Assembly (NCBI GenBank): GCA_964246015.1 | Contig: CAXTPG010000009.1 | Coordinates: 6,600 to 70,599 of the forward strand | Direction of reading: 5' to 3' | Length of the DNA stretch: 64,000 nt | Source: JBBROS01 sp964246015 | Lineage (GTDB): Bacteria > Pseudomonadota > Alphaproteobacteria > Acetobacterales > Acetobacteraceae | In this document: positions 20,554 to 28,448 of the stretch, piece by piece | How the letters are laid out: each line of letters opens with the position of its first letter | How positions within the stretch are numbered: position 1 is the first letter of the stretch | Notes under the pieces: model-generated | What the model was told of the DNA's origin: nothing | The model's database searches: none | The model's input: the letters and a program-made list of their open reading frames with translations, nothing else | Position numbers and translations under genes: made by a program

Positions 20554-20960
20554 AGCGGCACATCGATGAGAGCCTCGACGGCAAGCACGTGAACACCGCC
20601 AGGCTGGACCTGGGCCCGCTCTCCACGGCGGAAACCGACGAGGTGAAGCGCCGGACCGGCATGGACCTGGCGGGCTACCGTCGCGTGGCGGACAGCGGCG
20701 ACCTTCGGCACGCGATGATCTCGCACGGTGACCCCGCACGTGAAGCGGCACGAGGGCAGGTGGCGATCACCCGCGGCGACCTGAGAAAGATACCGCTCAT
20801 CGCGTCGTCCAGCCCGTCGATCGCCGGCCGGACGACAGCAGGACGTCGCCCGCCCGGCCTTACATACACCGCGAGGATCGGTCGACACGAATACACGCTC
20901 GTCCAGCAGGTGCGGCACGCCACACGGACCGTGGCGTTCAAGACGCTCTGGAAGAGATAG
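20466..20960 (+). CDS. C-terminal nuclease-like (BECR-type) extension of the portal, -1 frame
   Basis: In the -1 frame after the portal slip site come 164 residues: a linker typical of phage polyvalent proteins (AYDPNQARNPKGQFTSNGAG), a helical segment (STAETDEVKRRTGMDLAGYR) with HAMISHGD, and a C-terminal beta hairpin GLTYTARIGRHEYTLVQQVR followed by AFKTLWKR, which resembles phage barnase/EndoU/ColicinE5-D/RelE-type (PBECR) RNase domains. No ATG begins it; GTG 20589 could start a 123-residue separate protein. Best read as a portal fusion by frameshift, or a broken fusion. Confidence 0.6.
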   Translation: MRENRAYDPNQARNPKGQFTSNGAGRRRLKRHIDESLDGKHVNTARLDLGPLSTAETDEVKRRTGMDLAGYRRVADSGDLRHAMISHGDPAREAARGQVAITRGDLRKIPLIASSSPSIAGRTTAGRRPPGLTYTARIGRHEYTLVQQVRHATRTVAFKTLWKR

Positions 20961-21088
20961 GTGGGCCGGGCGCTTCATGGCACGCCATCGCTGGCGCCCC
21001 TTGGCAGACGACGTCCGAAACGTACGCGGCCCGGACCGAAAATAGCGCCGCCCGGCGCACCCGGCAAGGACTCCAGCAGGAAACCGAC

Positions 21089-21661
21089 ATGGAAGACATC
21101 GAACGCCGCGCCGCCGGCGACGGCCTCACGCTCGAGTACCGCGGCGAGGGCGATACCAAGACCCCCGTCCTCCGCGGCCACGCCGCCGTCTTCGACAGCC
21201 TATCCCAGGACCTCGGCGGCTTCCGCGAGCAGATCAAGCCCGGCGCCTTCGCCCAGGCCGTGAAGGAGGACGACGTCCGCCTGCTGCTGAACCACCAGGG
21301 CCTGCCGCTCGCACGCACCGCCTCCCGCACCCTCGCCCTCGTCGAGGACAAGCGCGGCCTCGCCATCACCGCCGAACTCGACCCCGACGACCCCGACGTC
21401 CGCGGCCTGCTGCCGAAGCTCGCCCGCGGCGACCTCAACCAGATGAGCTTCTCCTTCCGCGTCCGCCCGGGCGGCTCGCAATGGGCCGAGGACGGCGAGG
21501 GCCGCACCATCCGCACGCTGACCGACGTGCGCCTGTTCGACGTCTCGGTCGTCACCTACCCCGCCTACCTCGCCACCGACGTGGCGCTCCGCAGCCTCTC
21601 GGCCTGGGTGCGCCGGCCCAACCTCACCCGCGCGCTCGCGGAGCAGTCTCGCGCCCTTTGA
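21089..21661 (+). CDS. HK97-family prohead protease
   Basis: 190 residues. Signature blocks: VLRGHAAVFDSLSQDLGGFR, EQIKPGAFAQAV, VRLLLNHQGLPLARTASRTL (catalytic His in LLNHQ), ARGDLNQMSFSFRV with the catalytic Ser in QMSFSF, and LFDVSVVTYPAYLATDVALR. It trims the scaffold (delta) region of the major capsid protein, encoded 63 bases downstream. The 128 bases before it carry no clear gene. Confidence 0.95.
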   Translation: MEDIERRAAGDGLTLEYRGEGDTKTPVLRGHAAVFDSLSQDLGGFREQIKPGAFAQAVKEDDVRLLLNHQGLPLARTASRTLALVEDKRGLAITAELDPDDPDVRGLLPKLARGDLNQMSFSFRVRPGGSQWAEDGEGRTIRTLTDVRLFDVSVVTYPAYLATDVALRSLSAWVRRPNLTRALAEQSRAL

Positions 21662-21724
21662 AGGCGGGGGGCAGCGCCCTTCGCCTTCTCCTCCCGCGCC
21701 TCAAGCACCGAAAAGGAGACCACG

Positions 21725-22969
21725 ATGTCCAACCGCCTCAAGGAGCTGCGCGAGAAGCGCGGCAATACCGTCGCCGACATGCGCGCCATCACCGAGGCCG
21801 CCGAGACCGCCAAGCGCGACCTCTCGGCCGAGGAGCTGACGAAGCACGGCACCCTGTTCGGCGAGGTCGAGCAGCTCCGCATCCAGATCGAGGCGGCCGA
21901 GCGCCAACTCGAGGCCGATCGCCAGATCGCCGCCCGCGACGGCAATCGCGAGATCGAGGACCGCACCACGGATCCCGCGAAAAGCGACAAGAAGCGCCCG
22001 GTCGCGACCGAGGAATACCGCGCCGCCTTCGCCGCCTGGGTCCAGACCGGCAAATCCGGCATGGCGGCCGAGGAGGTTCGCGCCCTTTCCGTCGGCTCCG
22101 GCAGCCAGGGCGGCTTCACCGTCATGCCCGAGCAGATGGCCGACGGCATGATCAAGTTCGCCGACGACATGGTCGTGATCCGCAGCCGCGCCACCAAGCT
22201 GCGGGTCGAGGGCGCGGCCAGCCTCGGCGTGCTCAGCCTCGACGCCGACCCCTCCGACGCCGACTGGACGAGCGAGCTGGCGACCGGCTCCGAGGACACG
22301 GCGATGTCGTTCGGCAAGCGCAAGATGGTGCCCAACCCGCTGGCCAAGCGCATCAAGGTCAGCAACGACCTGCTGCGCATGAGCACGCGCGACATCGAGG
22401 GCATGGTCCGCGCCCGGCTGGACTACAAGTTCGGCATCACGCAGGAAAAGGCCTTCCTGCTCGGCAACGGCACCAGCCAGCCGCTCGGCCTGTTCGTCCC
22501 CTCGGCCGACGGCGTGCCCGCGGGGCGCGACGTCTCGAACGGCAACACGACGACGGGGATGACCTTCGACGGGCTGATCTCGGCGAAGTACAGCCTGAAG
22601 GACCAGTACCGGAACAGCGCCGGCATCGGCTGGCTGTTCCATCGCAACGCGGTCGAGCAGATCGCCAAGCTGAAGGACAGCCAGAACCGCTACCTCTGGC
22701 AGCCGAGCGTCCAGGAAGGCCAGCCCGACCGCATCCTCAACATCCCGGTGCTGACCAGCGAATACGTGCCGAACACCTTCACCACCGGCCTCTACGTCGG
22801 GATGCTCGCCGATTTCAGCTTCTACTGGATCGTCGACTCCATGGGCATGGAGATGCAGCGCCTGGTCGAGCTCTACGCCGAGCAGAACCAGACCGGCTTC
22901 ATCTGCCGCCAGTTCACCGACGGGCAGCCGGTGCTGGCCGAGGCGTTCACCCGCATCAAGCTCGGCTGA
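21725..22969 (+). CDS. HK97-family major capsid protein
   Basis: 414 residues, AAAAGGAG ribosome binding site. An N-terminal helical scaffold-like region (about residues 1-115: LKELREKRGNTVADMRAITE and EQLRIQIEAAERQLEADRQI) precedes the mature capsid domain beginning near SVGSGSQGGFTVMPEQMADG, as in HK97 gp5. Fold-typical segments include KRIKVSNDLLRMSTRDIEGM and EKAFLLGNGTSQPLGLF. It is followed by an array of four hairpins. Confidence 0.95.
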   Translation: MSNRLKELREKRGNTVADMRAITEAAETAKRDLSAEELTKHGTLFGEVEQLRIQIEAAERQLEADRQIAARDGNREIEDRTTDPAKSDKKRPVATEEYRAAFAAWVQTGKSGMAAEEVRALSVGSGSQGGFTVMPEQMADGMIKFADDMVVIRSRATKLRVEGAASLGVLSLDADPSDADWTSELATGSEDTAMSFGKRKMVPNPLAKRIKVSNDLLRMSTRDIEGMVRARLDYKFGITQEKAFLLGNGTSQPLGLFVPSADGVPAGRDVSNGNTTTGMTFDGLISAKYSLKDQYRNSAGIGWLFHRNAVEQIAKLKDSQNRYLWQPSVQEGQPDRILNIPVLTSEYVPNTFTTGLYVGMLADFSFYWIVDSMGMEMQRLVELYAEQNQTGFICRQFTDGQPVLAEAFTRIKLG

Positions 22970-22980
22970 GGCAACAAGGC

Positions 22981-23089
22981 GAGGGGCTTGCCCCTCGACC
23001 CCTGCGACGGGCCTCCCCGTCGATCCCTGCGACGGGCCTTCCCGTCGCAGCAGCAAAGGCGCGCCTGCGACGGGCAGGCCCGTCGCAGG
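22981..23089 (+). terminator. Array of four hairpins after the capsid gene
   Basis: Four consecutive inverted repeats: 22981-22996 (GAGGGGC/GCCCCTC), 23005-23022 (CGACGGG/CCCGTCG), 23027-23050 (CTGCGACGGG/CCCGTCGCAG) and 23064-23089 (CCTGCGACGGG/CCCGTCGCAGG), each with a 4-base or shorter loop. The last three share the same stem core. None is followed by a T run, so they may slow transcription or protect the capsid mRNA 3' end rather than terminate fully. Confidence 0.55.
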
Positions 23090-23113
23090 CATCCATCCAC
23101 AGGAGCACACCCC

Positions 23114-23503
23114 ATGATGATCTCGGATCGCGAGACGTTCGACGTCGCGCACTCCCTGCAGCCGGGCGTCCGCAACGCCACCGCTGCAGGGGCCGCCGTC
23201 GACCTGCAGAACTTCAACGCCGCCACCATCCTCGTCACCGCCGGCGCCTGGACCGACGGCACCCACGCCGTCACCATCCTGGAATCCGCGGACAACGCGA
23301 CCTTCGCCGCCGTCCCCGCGGCCCAGCTCGACGGCGCGCTGCCCTCCGTCACCGGCGGCGGCAGCGCATCCCAGACCTATCGGCTCGGCTACCTCGGCAA
23401 CAAGCGCTACCTCCGGGTCGACGTGACGGTCGCCGGCGCCACCACCGGGGCGGTGATCGCCGCCACGGTCCTGCGCCGTTGGGCACGGAAGGCGCCGAAG
23501 TGA
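23114..23503 (+). CDS. Hypothetical virion protein (head region)
   Basis: 129 residues, AGGAG ribosome binding site. Beta-rich: VDLQNFNAATILVTAGAWTD, HAVTILESADNATFAAVPAA, ASQTYRLGYLGNKRYLRVDV, TVAGATTGAVIAATVLRRW. Lies where decoration or head-completion proteins are usually encoded. No family assigned. Confidence 0.65.
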   Translation: MMISDRETFDVAHSLQPGVRNATAAGAAVDLQNFNAATILVTAGAWTDGTHAVTILESADNATFAAVPAAQLDGALPSVTGGGSASQTYRLGYLGNKRYLRVDVTVAGATTGAVIAATVLRRWARKAPK

Positions 23504-23769
23504 GCGGCCCGGTGCTCGTCCGCGTCCTCGTCCGCCTGGTCACGACCATGGCCGGTCCCGACGCCGCCGGCCACGCCGGCGACGTCGTGCGCGTCCCGGC
23601 CGAGCTTGGGATCGCCCTGGTCAACGCCGGAGCCGCGGACCTGATGCCCGACCCCCTGGAGACGCCGCTCGAATCGGCCGTCGATTCGGCGGCCGAGTCC
23701 ACGACCCCTCCAAACGCGCAGACGGCAACGCCGCCGGCGCCGGAAACCCGGGCGAAGCGGGGCGGCTGA
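23500..23769 (+). CDS. Small hypothetical protein of the head-tail region
   Basis: 89 residues from GTG 23500 (GTGA overlap). LVRVLVRLVTTMAGPDAAGH and GDVVRVPAELGIALVNAGAA form a small SH3-like strand pattern, then a Pro/Ala/Glu-rich tail. Similar short genes precede the gp6-like connector in other HK97-type phages; exact role unknown. Confidence 0.6.
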   Translation: MSGPVLVRVLVRLVTTMAGPDAAGHAGDVVRVPAELGIALVNAGAADLMPDPLETPLESAVDSAAESTTPPNAQTATPPAPETRAKRGG

Positions 23770-23770
23770 C

Positions 23771-24394
23771 GTGCTGGAGGTGCTGGCCCCCGCCGCGTCG
23801 ACGCGCCTCGCCACGCTCGACACGCTGAAGGCGGAGCTCGGCATCGCCGATTCCGCACAGGATGCGGCGCTCGGCCGCCTGCTTGACCAGGCCAGCACCC
23901 GGGCCGTCCGCTACGTCGGCGCGCCCTTCGGCCGGGAGATGGTGCGGGAGACCTGGCGCGGGGTCCGGGCTGCAGGTGTGGTGCTGGCGCGCGTGCCCGC
24001 CATCGATCAGGCGCCGCCCACGACGATCAACTCGGTCGTCGTGGACGATGCGGCGCTCGACGCCGGCGCCGCCGTGCTGGACGGGCCGCGCCTGATCCGC
24101 CTGCGGGGCGGCTGCCTCGTCCCCTGGTGCGCCCGGACCCTCGTCGTCACCTACGTCGCCGGCTATCTGCTGCCCGGCGACATCGGCCGGGACCTGCCGG
24201 CCGACGTCGAACGCGCCTGCCTCGTCATCGCGACCGACCTCCACGCCGCCCTCGGCCGCGACCCGACGCTCCGTTCCGACAGCGTCGACGGCATCGGCAG
24301 CAGCTCCTGGCTCGATCCGCAGGCCGGCGCCGGCGCCCTGCCGCCCCAGGCGGCCGAGGCGCTGCTCCCGTACCGTCGCACGGTCGCCTTCTGA
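23771..24394 (+). CDS. Head-tail connector protein (gp6-like)
   Basis: 207 residues from GTG 23771. Opening LDTLKAELGIADSAQDAALG, RLLDQASTRAVRYVGAPFGR is the helical start of gp6-like connectors, and TLVVTYVAGYLLPGDIGRDL, PADVERACLVIATDLHAALG the second half with the usual Tyr-x-Ala-Gly-Tyr motif. It forms a ring under the portal. TGATG coupling with the next gene. Confidence 0.8.
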   Translation: MLEVLAPAASTRLATLDTLKAELGIADSAQDAALGRLLDQASTRAVRYVGAPFGREMVRETWRGVRAAGVVLARVPAIDQAPPTTINSVVVDDAALDAGAAVLDGPRLIRLRGGCLVPWCARTLVVTYVAGYLLPGDIGRDLPADVERACLVIATDLHAALGRDPTLRSDSVDGIGSSSWLDPQAGAGALPPQAAEALLPYRRTVAF

Positions 24395-24711
24395 TGCCCG
24401 ACGCCCGCCGCATCGCCGATCGCATCGGCCGCGAAGGGGAGCCGGTCGTGCTGCGCCGCGCGTCGGTCGCGGACCTCGACCTCAAGGGCGTGGTGCGCTT
24501 CTACCGTGCCGACGAACTGACCGGCGCGATCCAGCAGGGCGACCGCGTGGTGACCGCGTCGGGGCGGGAGATCGCCGCCGCCGCCTGGCCCGGCCCCCCG
24601 AGACGCGGCGACCAGGTCGTCATTCGCGGCCGCACGACCGCGGTGCAATCCTGCGAGACGCGCACGCTGCGGGGCGTCGACGCCATGCACATCATCCAGG
24701 TCCGCGGCTGA
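24394..24711 (+). CDS. Head-tail adaptor-like protein
   Basis: 105 residues. A helical start (DARRIADRIGREGEPVVLRR) then a small beta barrel (GVVRFYRADELTGAIQQGDR, VVTASGREI, GDQVVIRGRTTAVQSC) as in head-tail adaptor/stopper proteins. Position between connector and tail-completion gene supports this. Confidence 0.65.
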   Translation: MPDARRIADRIGREGEPVVLRRASVADLDLKGVVRFYRADELTGAIQQGDRVVTASGREIAAAAWPGPPRRGDQVVIRGRTTAVQSCETRTLRGVDAMHIIQVRG

Positions 24712-24724
24712 TGGCGCCCCGCTG

Positions 24725-25135
24725 ATGGCAAACGCGATCGCCCGCGCCGACCTGCGCGCCCGCCTGCTCGCGGCCGGCCTCGGCGTCCCCATCGCCTGGC
24801 CGAACGAGCCGTTCGAGATCCCCGATCCGCCATCTCCCTGGATCAGCGTCGAGCTGGTCGGCGGCGACGACGTGCCGATCGAGGTCGGCGGCGGCCTCTG
24901 GAGCGCGTCGGGCCAGAGCCTGGTGCACGTGCTCGTCCCCACGAACAGCGGCGTCGCAGCGTCGGACGCCCTGATCGACGCTGTGAAGACGGCCTTCCGC
25001 GGCCCGCCGCTGGAGCCCGTGGTGCACGAGCGGATCGGCGCCGACCCCGGCGGCCCCGGAACCGATGACGGCCTGTACTGGCGGACCTCCGTGACCGCCG
25101 ACTGGCACCTGCAGACCTACGCCCCAAGGAGCTGA
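24725..25135 (+). CDS. Tail terminator/completion-like protein
   Basis: 136 residues. DLRARLLAAGLGVPIAWPNE, WISVELVGGDDVPIEVGGGL, and QSLVHVLVPTNSGVAASDAL, IDAVKTAFRG follow the alpha-beta layout of phage tail-completion proteins (DUF4128-like). Encoded before the major tail protein as usual. Confidence 0.7.
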   Translation: MANAIARADLRARLLAAGLGVPIAWPNEPFEIPDPPSPWISVELVGGDDVPIEVGGGLWSASGQSLVHVLVPTNSGVAASDALIDAVKTAFRGPPLEPVVHERIGADPGGPGTDDGLYWRTSVTADWHLQTYAPRS

Positions 25136-25137
25136 CG

Positions 25138-25455
25138 ATGATCCGAACCTACGCCATCCTCGACGCGACCGGTCTTCAGGTCGGCGAACAGGAGCACGAC
25201 TCCGACTTCGCCCCGGTGCTGCTGCACGGCCACACGGCCGTGCTGACCGGCGAGCGCGCGCCGCCGCCGCTCTTTTCGGAGCAGACGGAGCCGCCGCCGG
25301 CCCGTGCCAAGCCGAAAGGCAAGGCGAAGCGGCGCCCCGCCCCGAAGCGGCCCCCCGCGCCCCCCGAAGTTCCCGGGGACGAGGCCCGGACGAGAGCCGG
25401 CCCGGCCGCCGAAGCGGCAGCACGCATTCAAGTCACAGACGAGAGCACGTCCTGA
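25138..25455 (+). CDS. Hypothetical protein with altered C-terminus
   Basis: 105 residues: a short N-terminal domain (TYAILDATGLQVGEQEHDSD, FAPVLLHGHTAVLTGE) and a long Pro/Lys/Ala tail. Its last codons (ending in S-T-S and stop, AGCACGTCCTGA) belong to sequence shared with the end of the endolysin gene at 45541-45552, i.e. to the inserted Tat/RHH module, so the C-terminus may have been replaced on insertion. It overlaps the convergent Tat gene by 28 bases. Confidence 0.6.
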   Translation: MIRTYAILDATGLQVGEQEHDSDFAPVLLHGHTAVLTGERAPPPLFSEQTEPPPARAKPKGKAKRRPAPKRPPAPPEVPGDEARTRAGPAAEAAARIQVTDESTS

Positions 25456-25829
25456 ACCAGGGACCAGGCAAGCCGGACGCTGGCGCAACTGTCGCCATAG
25501 GGGCCGCGGCCGTCTGGTGTCTGGTCTAGCAGGTCGTGCAGCAGGCCAGCCTTCGCGCGGCGACCGGCATCGGTGCGCGCAGGCGTGGTGATGATCGCGT
25601 CCATCGCCGCGTGCCAACCGCCGACGAGTTCTTCCACCCGCGCGTCGTGGCGCCCAGTGTCGTCGTCGAGTTGGTCCGACGCGCGATCCAATGCCACGGC
25701 GCGGGCTACGGCGGCGATAAGTAGCGCGTCGGGGCGCGTCATGACGGCGGCCGGGGCGGCTGCCAGGGCGGCGCTGCCGGCCAGCAGCATGCGCCGTGAT
25801 GTGGTAGAGGTAAGAACAGCCTTGGGCAT
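25428..25829 (-). CDS. Tat-signal exported helical protein (module copy 1)
   Basis: 133 residues from ATG 25829, leftward inside the rightward late operon. The start KAVLTSTTSRRMLLAGSAAL is a twin-arginine signal (TSRRMLL plus hydrophobic stretch with Ala-rich end). The mature part is helical and acidic (LDRASDQLDDDTGRHDARVE, GWHAAMDAIITTPARTDAGR) and ends SCASVRLAWSLVQDVL. A paralogue lies at 45534-45920; each is paired with a divergent RHH gene. Its function is unknown; export and position suggest a lysogenic-conversion protein. Confidence 0.75.
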   Translation of the reverse strand: MPKAVLTSTTSRRMLLAGSAALAAAPAAVMTRPDALLIAAVARAVALDRASDQLDDDTGRHDARVEELVGGWHAAMDAIITTPARTDAGRRAKAGLLHDLLDQTPDGRGPYGDSCASVRLAWSLVQDVLSSVT

Positions 25830-25890
25830 GGAGCACTCCGAGCCTTGGGTTAGGACCGCGGCCAGGTGCCAGCCTTGCCGCGGTCTGCCT

Positions 25891-25938
25891 TTTCTCGTAA
25901 CAGTTATGTATGCCCGGTGCAATAACTGTGACGAGAAA
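25891..25938. promoter_or_regulatory. Large inverted repeat between Tat and RHH genes (operator, copy 1)
   Basis: Left arm TTTCTCGTAACAGTTAT (25891-25907) and right arm ATAACTGTGACGAGAAA (25922-25938) pair at 16 of 17 positions across a 14-base spacer that contains the ATG of the RHH gene. A ribbon-helix-helix protein binding here would block both divergent genes, so autoregulation is likely. Confidence 0.7.
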
Positions 25939-26104
25939 TCTGCGTGGCCGCCCGAAAGTGGGCGCGATTCAACTCGGTATTCGGTTTCCACCCGCGCAGA
26001 TGGCGCGCGTCGATGCGTGGATCGCAAAGCAGCCGGACCCTAAACCGTCGCGCCCTGAGGCGGTGCGACGTTTGGCAGCGATGGCCCTCTCATATGAAGC
26101 CTGA
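25910..26104 (+). CDS. Ribbon-helix-helix regulator (module copy 1)
   Basis: 64 residues from ATG 25910 (GTG 25928 is also possible). RGRPKVGAIQLGIRFPPAQM then ARVDAWIAKQPDPKPSRPEA is a CopG/Arc-like RHH domain, with paralogues at 13819-14007 and 45996-46196. Divergent from the Tat-signal gene with a near-perfect inverted repeat between them. Overlaps the following HNH gene by 11 bases. Confidence 0.75.
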   Translation: MPGAITVTRNLRGRPKVGAIQLGIRFPPAQMARVDAWIAKQPDPKPSRPEAVRRLAAMALSYEA

Positions 26105-26609
26105 TCCGCCACGGATGCGGTTCGGGCCCGCCCCGGCGCCGCTTCGCCAACGACTGCTGGAAAGCATGAAGGTGTCGGAGAATGGTTGTTGGGAATGGCA
26201 AAAGGCAAAGTTTCATTGGGGCCACGGCGCCATGACCGTGCGCAAGAAGGCATGTAAAGCCCATCGCGTTGCGTACGAGGTGTTCGTTGGTGAGATATCG
26301 CCTGGCCTTCATGTGCGGCACACGTGTGACAACCCAGCCTGCATCAACCCCGATCATCTCCGGGTTGGAACGCATTCAGACAACATGAACGACATGAAGG
26401 TGCGCGGTCGCGCCGCCAAGGGGATCGATAACCACTTCGGGCGGGTGATCTACAAAGGACAGCAAATATGGCGGGCGCGCCTGACGGAAGAGTTGGTTCG
26501 TGAAATTCGCAGTTCAGACCGTACTTACGATCTCGGGCGTGAACTTAGGGTTTCCAAGGGCTGTATATACCACGTGTTGCGCAGGCATACATGGAAGCAC
26601 GTAGAGTAA
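26094..26609 (+). CDS. HNH homing-type endonuclease
   Basis: 171 residues from ATG 26094. An HNH_3-like core: GCWEWQKAKFHWGHGAMTVR, HRVAYEVFVGEISPGLHVRH, TCDNPACINPDHLRVGTHSD NMND, with the H-N-H residues; a C-terminal segment (LTEELVREIRSSDRTYDLGR, GCIYHVLRRHTWKHV) looks like the helix-turn-helix of free-standing homing nucleases. Lower GC than its neighbours, a sign of separate origin. It ends 30 bases before a terminator, making the whole insert self-contained. Confidence 0.85.
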   Translation: MKPDPPRMRFGPAPAPLRQRLLESMKVSENGCWEWQKAKFHWGHGAMTVRKKACKAHRVAYEVFVGEISPGLHVRHTCDNPACINPDHLRVGTHSDNMNDMKVRGRAAKGIDNHFGRVIYKGQQIWRARLTEELVREIRSSDRTYDLGRELRVSKGCIYHVLRRHTWKHVE

Positions 26610-26639
26610 TCTGACTTTCAACTGCACGAACTTACGTAA

Positions 26640-26662
26640 GGGCGCCTTTCGGCGCCCTTTTT
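26640..26662 (+). terminator. Rho-independent terminator after the HNH gene
   Basis: Stem GGGCGCC (26640-26646), loop TTTC, GGCGCCC (26651-26657), then five Ts. Strong. It would cut rightward transcription just before the major tail gene, unless late transcription is anti-terminated or restarts here. Confidence 0.85.
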
Positions 26663-26677
26663 CATGGGAGAACACCA

Positions 26678-27913
26678 ATGGCAGCCACGACCGCGTTTGC
26701 CGCAGGACTCGAAAGCACCAACACCCAGTTCAGCTACGCGAGCGAGGCGGCCTGGGCGACGTTGCCCGCCACGACCTTCCAGGCGGCCCGCATCATCTCC
26801 GAGAGCCTGAAGCACACCAAGACCCGGACCCGCCCCTCGGAAATCCGTGGCGATCGCCAGTCCGCGCCGCCGACGACGACGCAGGAAAGCGCCGCCGGCA
26901 GCATCGTCGTCCCGGTCTATGCGCCGTCCGCCGGCGGCGCCAGCCCGTTCGAGGATTTCCTGTCCTGCGTCATGGGGGCGGACTGGGGCGCCACGACCAC
27001 CATCACGGGCGTCGGCGCCGACATCGCGCTCAACCAGGCGACGTCGACCATCAGCAGCACGACTGCCGGGAAGTTCACGGGATTGCTGCCCGGCATGGTG
27101 ATCAAGCTCAACGGCTTCACCAACGCCACGAACAACACCTTCTTCCGCGTCACCTCGGTGCCGAGCGGCACCAGCTTCACCTTCGCGACGCAGGGGCTGA
27201 CGGGCCAGGTGACGGAAACCCCGGCCGGGACGGCCGCGAAGATCACCTACAGCACGCTCCGCAACGGCGCGTTGTTCAAGAGCATCTACGGCCAGCAGCG
27301 GCTCGATCCCGCCGGCACGAAGTGGTTCCGCTATCCCGGGATGTATCTGTCCCGCGCCCAGATGTCGCTCTCGCTCGGCCAGTTCGCGCAGGCGACGTTC
27401 GACGCGATGGTCCAGCAGGAGCTGAAGGCGACGTCGGATGCATCGACGGGCGGCATCGTCGCCGCGCCATCGACCCGCATCATCGACCCTGTCGCCGGCC
27501 TCAAGGCGGTGCTGTGGAACGATTCGCCGATCGCGAGCGCGGTCGACGAAATCAGCGCCGAGATCTCGAACGACGGCGCGGCCGGCGAGTATGCCCTCGG
27601 CTCGTCGCTCGCGCAGGGCATGCTGCAGGGCACGCACATGAGCAGCGCCAAGTTCCGCGCCTACTTCAAGGACTTCAGCCTCTACGACTCCTTCCGGGCG
27701 GAGACGCCGGGCATCTTCGCGTTCCGGGTCGCGGACGGCCTGGGCAACACCTACTCGTTCACGGCGCACAACACCACGCTGCTGCTGGACGGCTCGCCAG
27801 ACGCCGACGGCCCGAACAAGGCGCTGATGCAGGGCTTCACGGCCGAGTTCTCCCCGGACCCGAGCACGACGGGCTGCACCTTCAGCGTCGATCGCTTCTC
27901 CTCCACGGCCTGA
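26678..27913 (+). CDS. Major tail (tube) protein
   Basis: 411 residues, GGGAG ribosome binding site. QFSYASEAAWATLPATTFQA, ARIISESLKHTKTRTRPSEI and PVYAPSAGGASPFEDFLSCV match phage tail tube proteins; a middle segment about residues 105-185 (GADIALNQATSTIS, MVIKLNGFTNATNNTFFRVT) is an inserted domain-like block. C-terminus ALMQGFTAEFSPDP, TTGCTFSVDRF. It stacks to form the tail tube. Confidence 0.9.
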   Translation: MAATTAFAAGLESTNTQFSYASEAAWATLPATTFQAARIISESLKHTKTRTRPSEIRGDRQSAPPTTTQESAAGSIVVPVYAPSAGGASPFEDFLSCVMGADWGATTTITGVGADIALNQATSTISSTTAGKFTGLLPGMVIKLNGFTNATNNTFFRVTSVPSGTSFTFATQGLTGQVTETPAGTAAKITYSTLRNGALFKSIYGQQRLDPAGTKWFRYPGMYLSRAQMSLSLGQFAQATFDAMVQQELKATSDASTGGIVAAPSTRIIDPVAGLKAVLWNDSPIASAVDEISAEISNDGAAGEYALGSSLAQGMLQGTHMSSAKFRAYFKDFSLYDSFRAETPGIFAFRVADGLGNTYSFTAHNTTLLLDGSPDADGPNKALMQGFTAEFSPDPSTTGCTFSVDRFSSTA

Positions 27914-27966
27914 TCCCGCTCCCGCGCCGGGTTCGCCCCTGGCGTGGCAGGCGCCGCGCGGCGCGG

Positions 27967-27999
27967 GCGGGCGTGCCTATCGGGGGCACGCCCGCTCCC
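27967..27999 (+). terminator. Hairpin after the major tail gene
   Basis: Stem GCGGGCGTGCC (27967-27977) and GGCACGCCCGC (27985-27995) with a 7-base loop, followed by TCCCTTCCC. Without a T run it is more likely an attenuator or mRNA stabiliser than a full terminator; it lies behind a highly expressed gene, as does the array at 22981. Confidence 0.5.
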
Positions 28000-28037
28000 T
28001 TCCCGAACCCCGAACCCCCGAACCGAAGGAACACGAC

Positions 28038-28448
28038 ATGGCCAAACTGAGCAGCTTCAGCCGCGACGGTCGCGCGATGCGCGAAGGCGAGTGGATCAAC
28101 CCCGGCGCCGAGTATGGCGGCCTGGAAATCAAGACCAAGGCCATGTCGGCCGCCTACGCCGACGCCCGTGCCGCCCGCCTGCGCCGCGCCGCCCGCATGG
28201 CCGGCGGCGAGCATAAGATCGGCCAGGACGAGCGGAACGCGATCGACCTCGCATGCCTGATCGAGACCTGCCTGCTCGACGTGCGCGGCCTGGAGCACGA
28301 CGACGGCTCCGAGGTGACCTTCAAGGAGTTTTGCGAACTGCTGCCCAAGCCCGAGCATTCCGAGTTGGCCATACTGGCTTTCAACTGCGCGGGCCAGGTC
28401 GGCCAGCGTCACGCCGACCAGGTCGAGGCCGCGGAGGGAAACTCCTAG
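28038..28448 (+). CDS. Tail assembly chaperone, short form (lambda G-like)
   Basis: 136 residues. ANLSSFSRDG-type start, REGEWINPGAEYGGLEIKTK, RNAIDLACLIETCLLDVRGL, TFKEFCELLPKPEHSELAIL. Placed between the major tail and tape measure genes as in lambda gpG. The last codons GGA AAC TCC TAG contain GGGAAAC in the -1 slip register, leading into the extension at 28439-28840. Confidence 0.85.
   Translation: MAKLSSFSRDGRAMREGEWINPGAEYGGLEIKTKAMSAAYADARAARLRRAARMAGGEHKIGQDERNAIDLACLIETCLLDVRGLEHDDGSEVTFKEFCELLPKPEHSELAILAFNCAGQVGQRHADQVEAAEGNS
28436..28442 (+). promoter_or_regulatory. -1 ribosomal frameshift site GGGAAAC
   Basis: G GGA AAC, exact X XXY YYZ register, four codons before the stop of the chaperone gene. 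Lambda uses G GGA AAG at the same place of the G gene. After the slip, translation continues LLARLRFALRWGDRAALLAS to 28840. Confidence 0.85.

Noticed and set aside
21481..23769. Open frame of 762 codons on the plus strand overlapping the capsid gene
   Set aside because: The true product is only its last 89 codons (GTG 23500); the rest is an Arg/Pro-rich shadow of protease and capsid genes.
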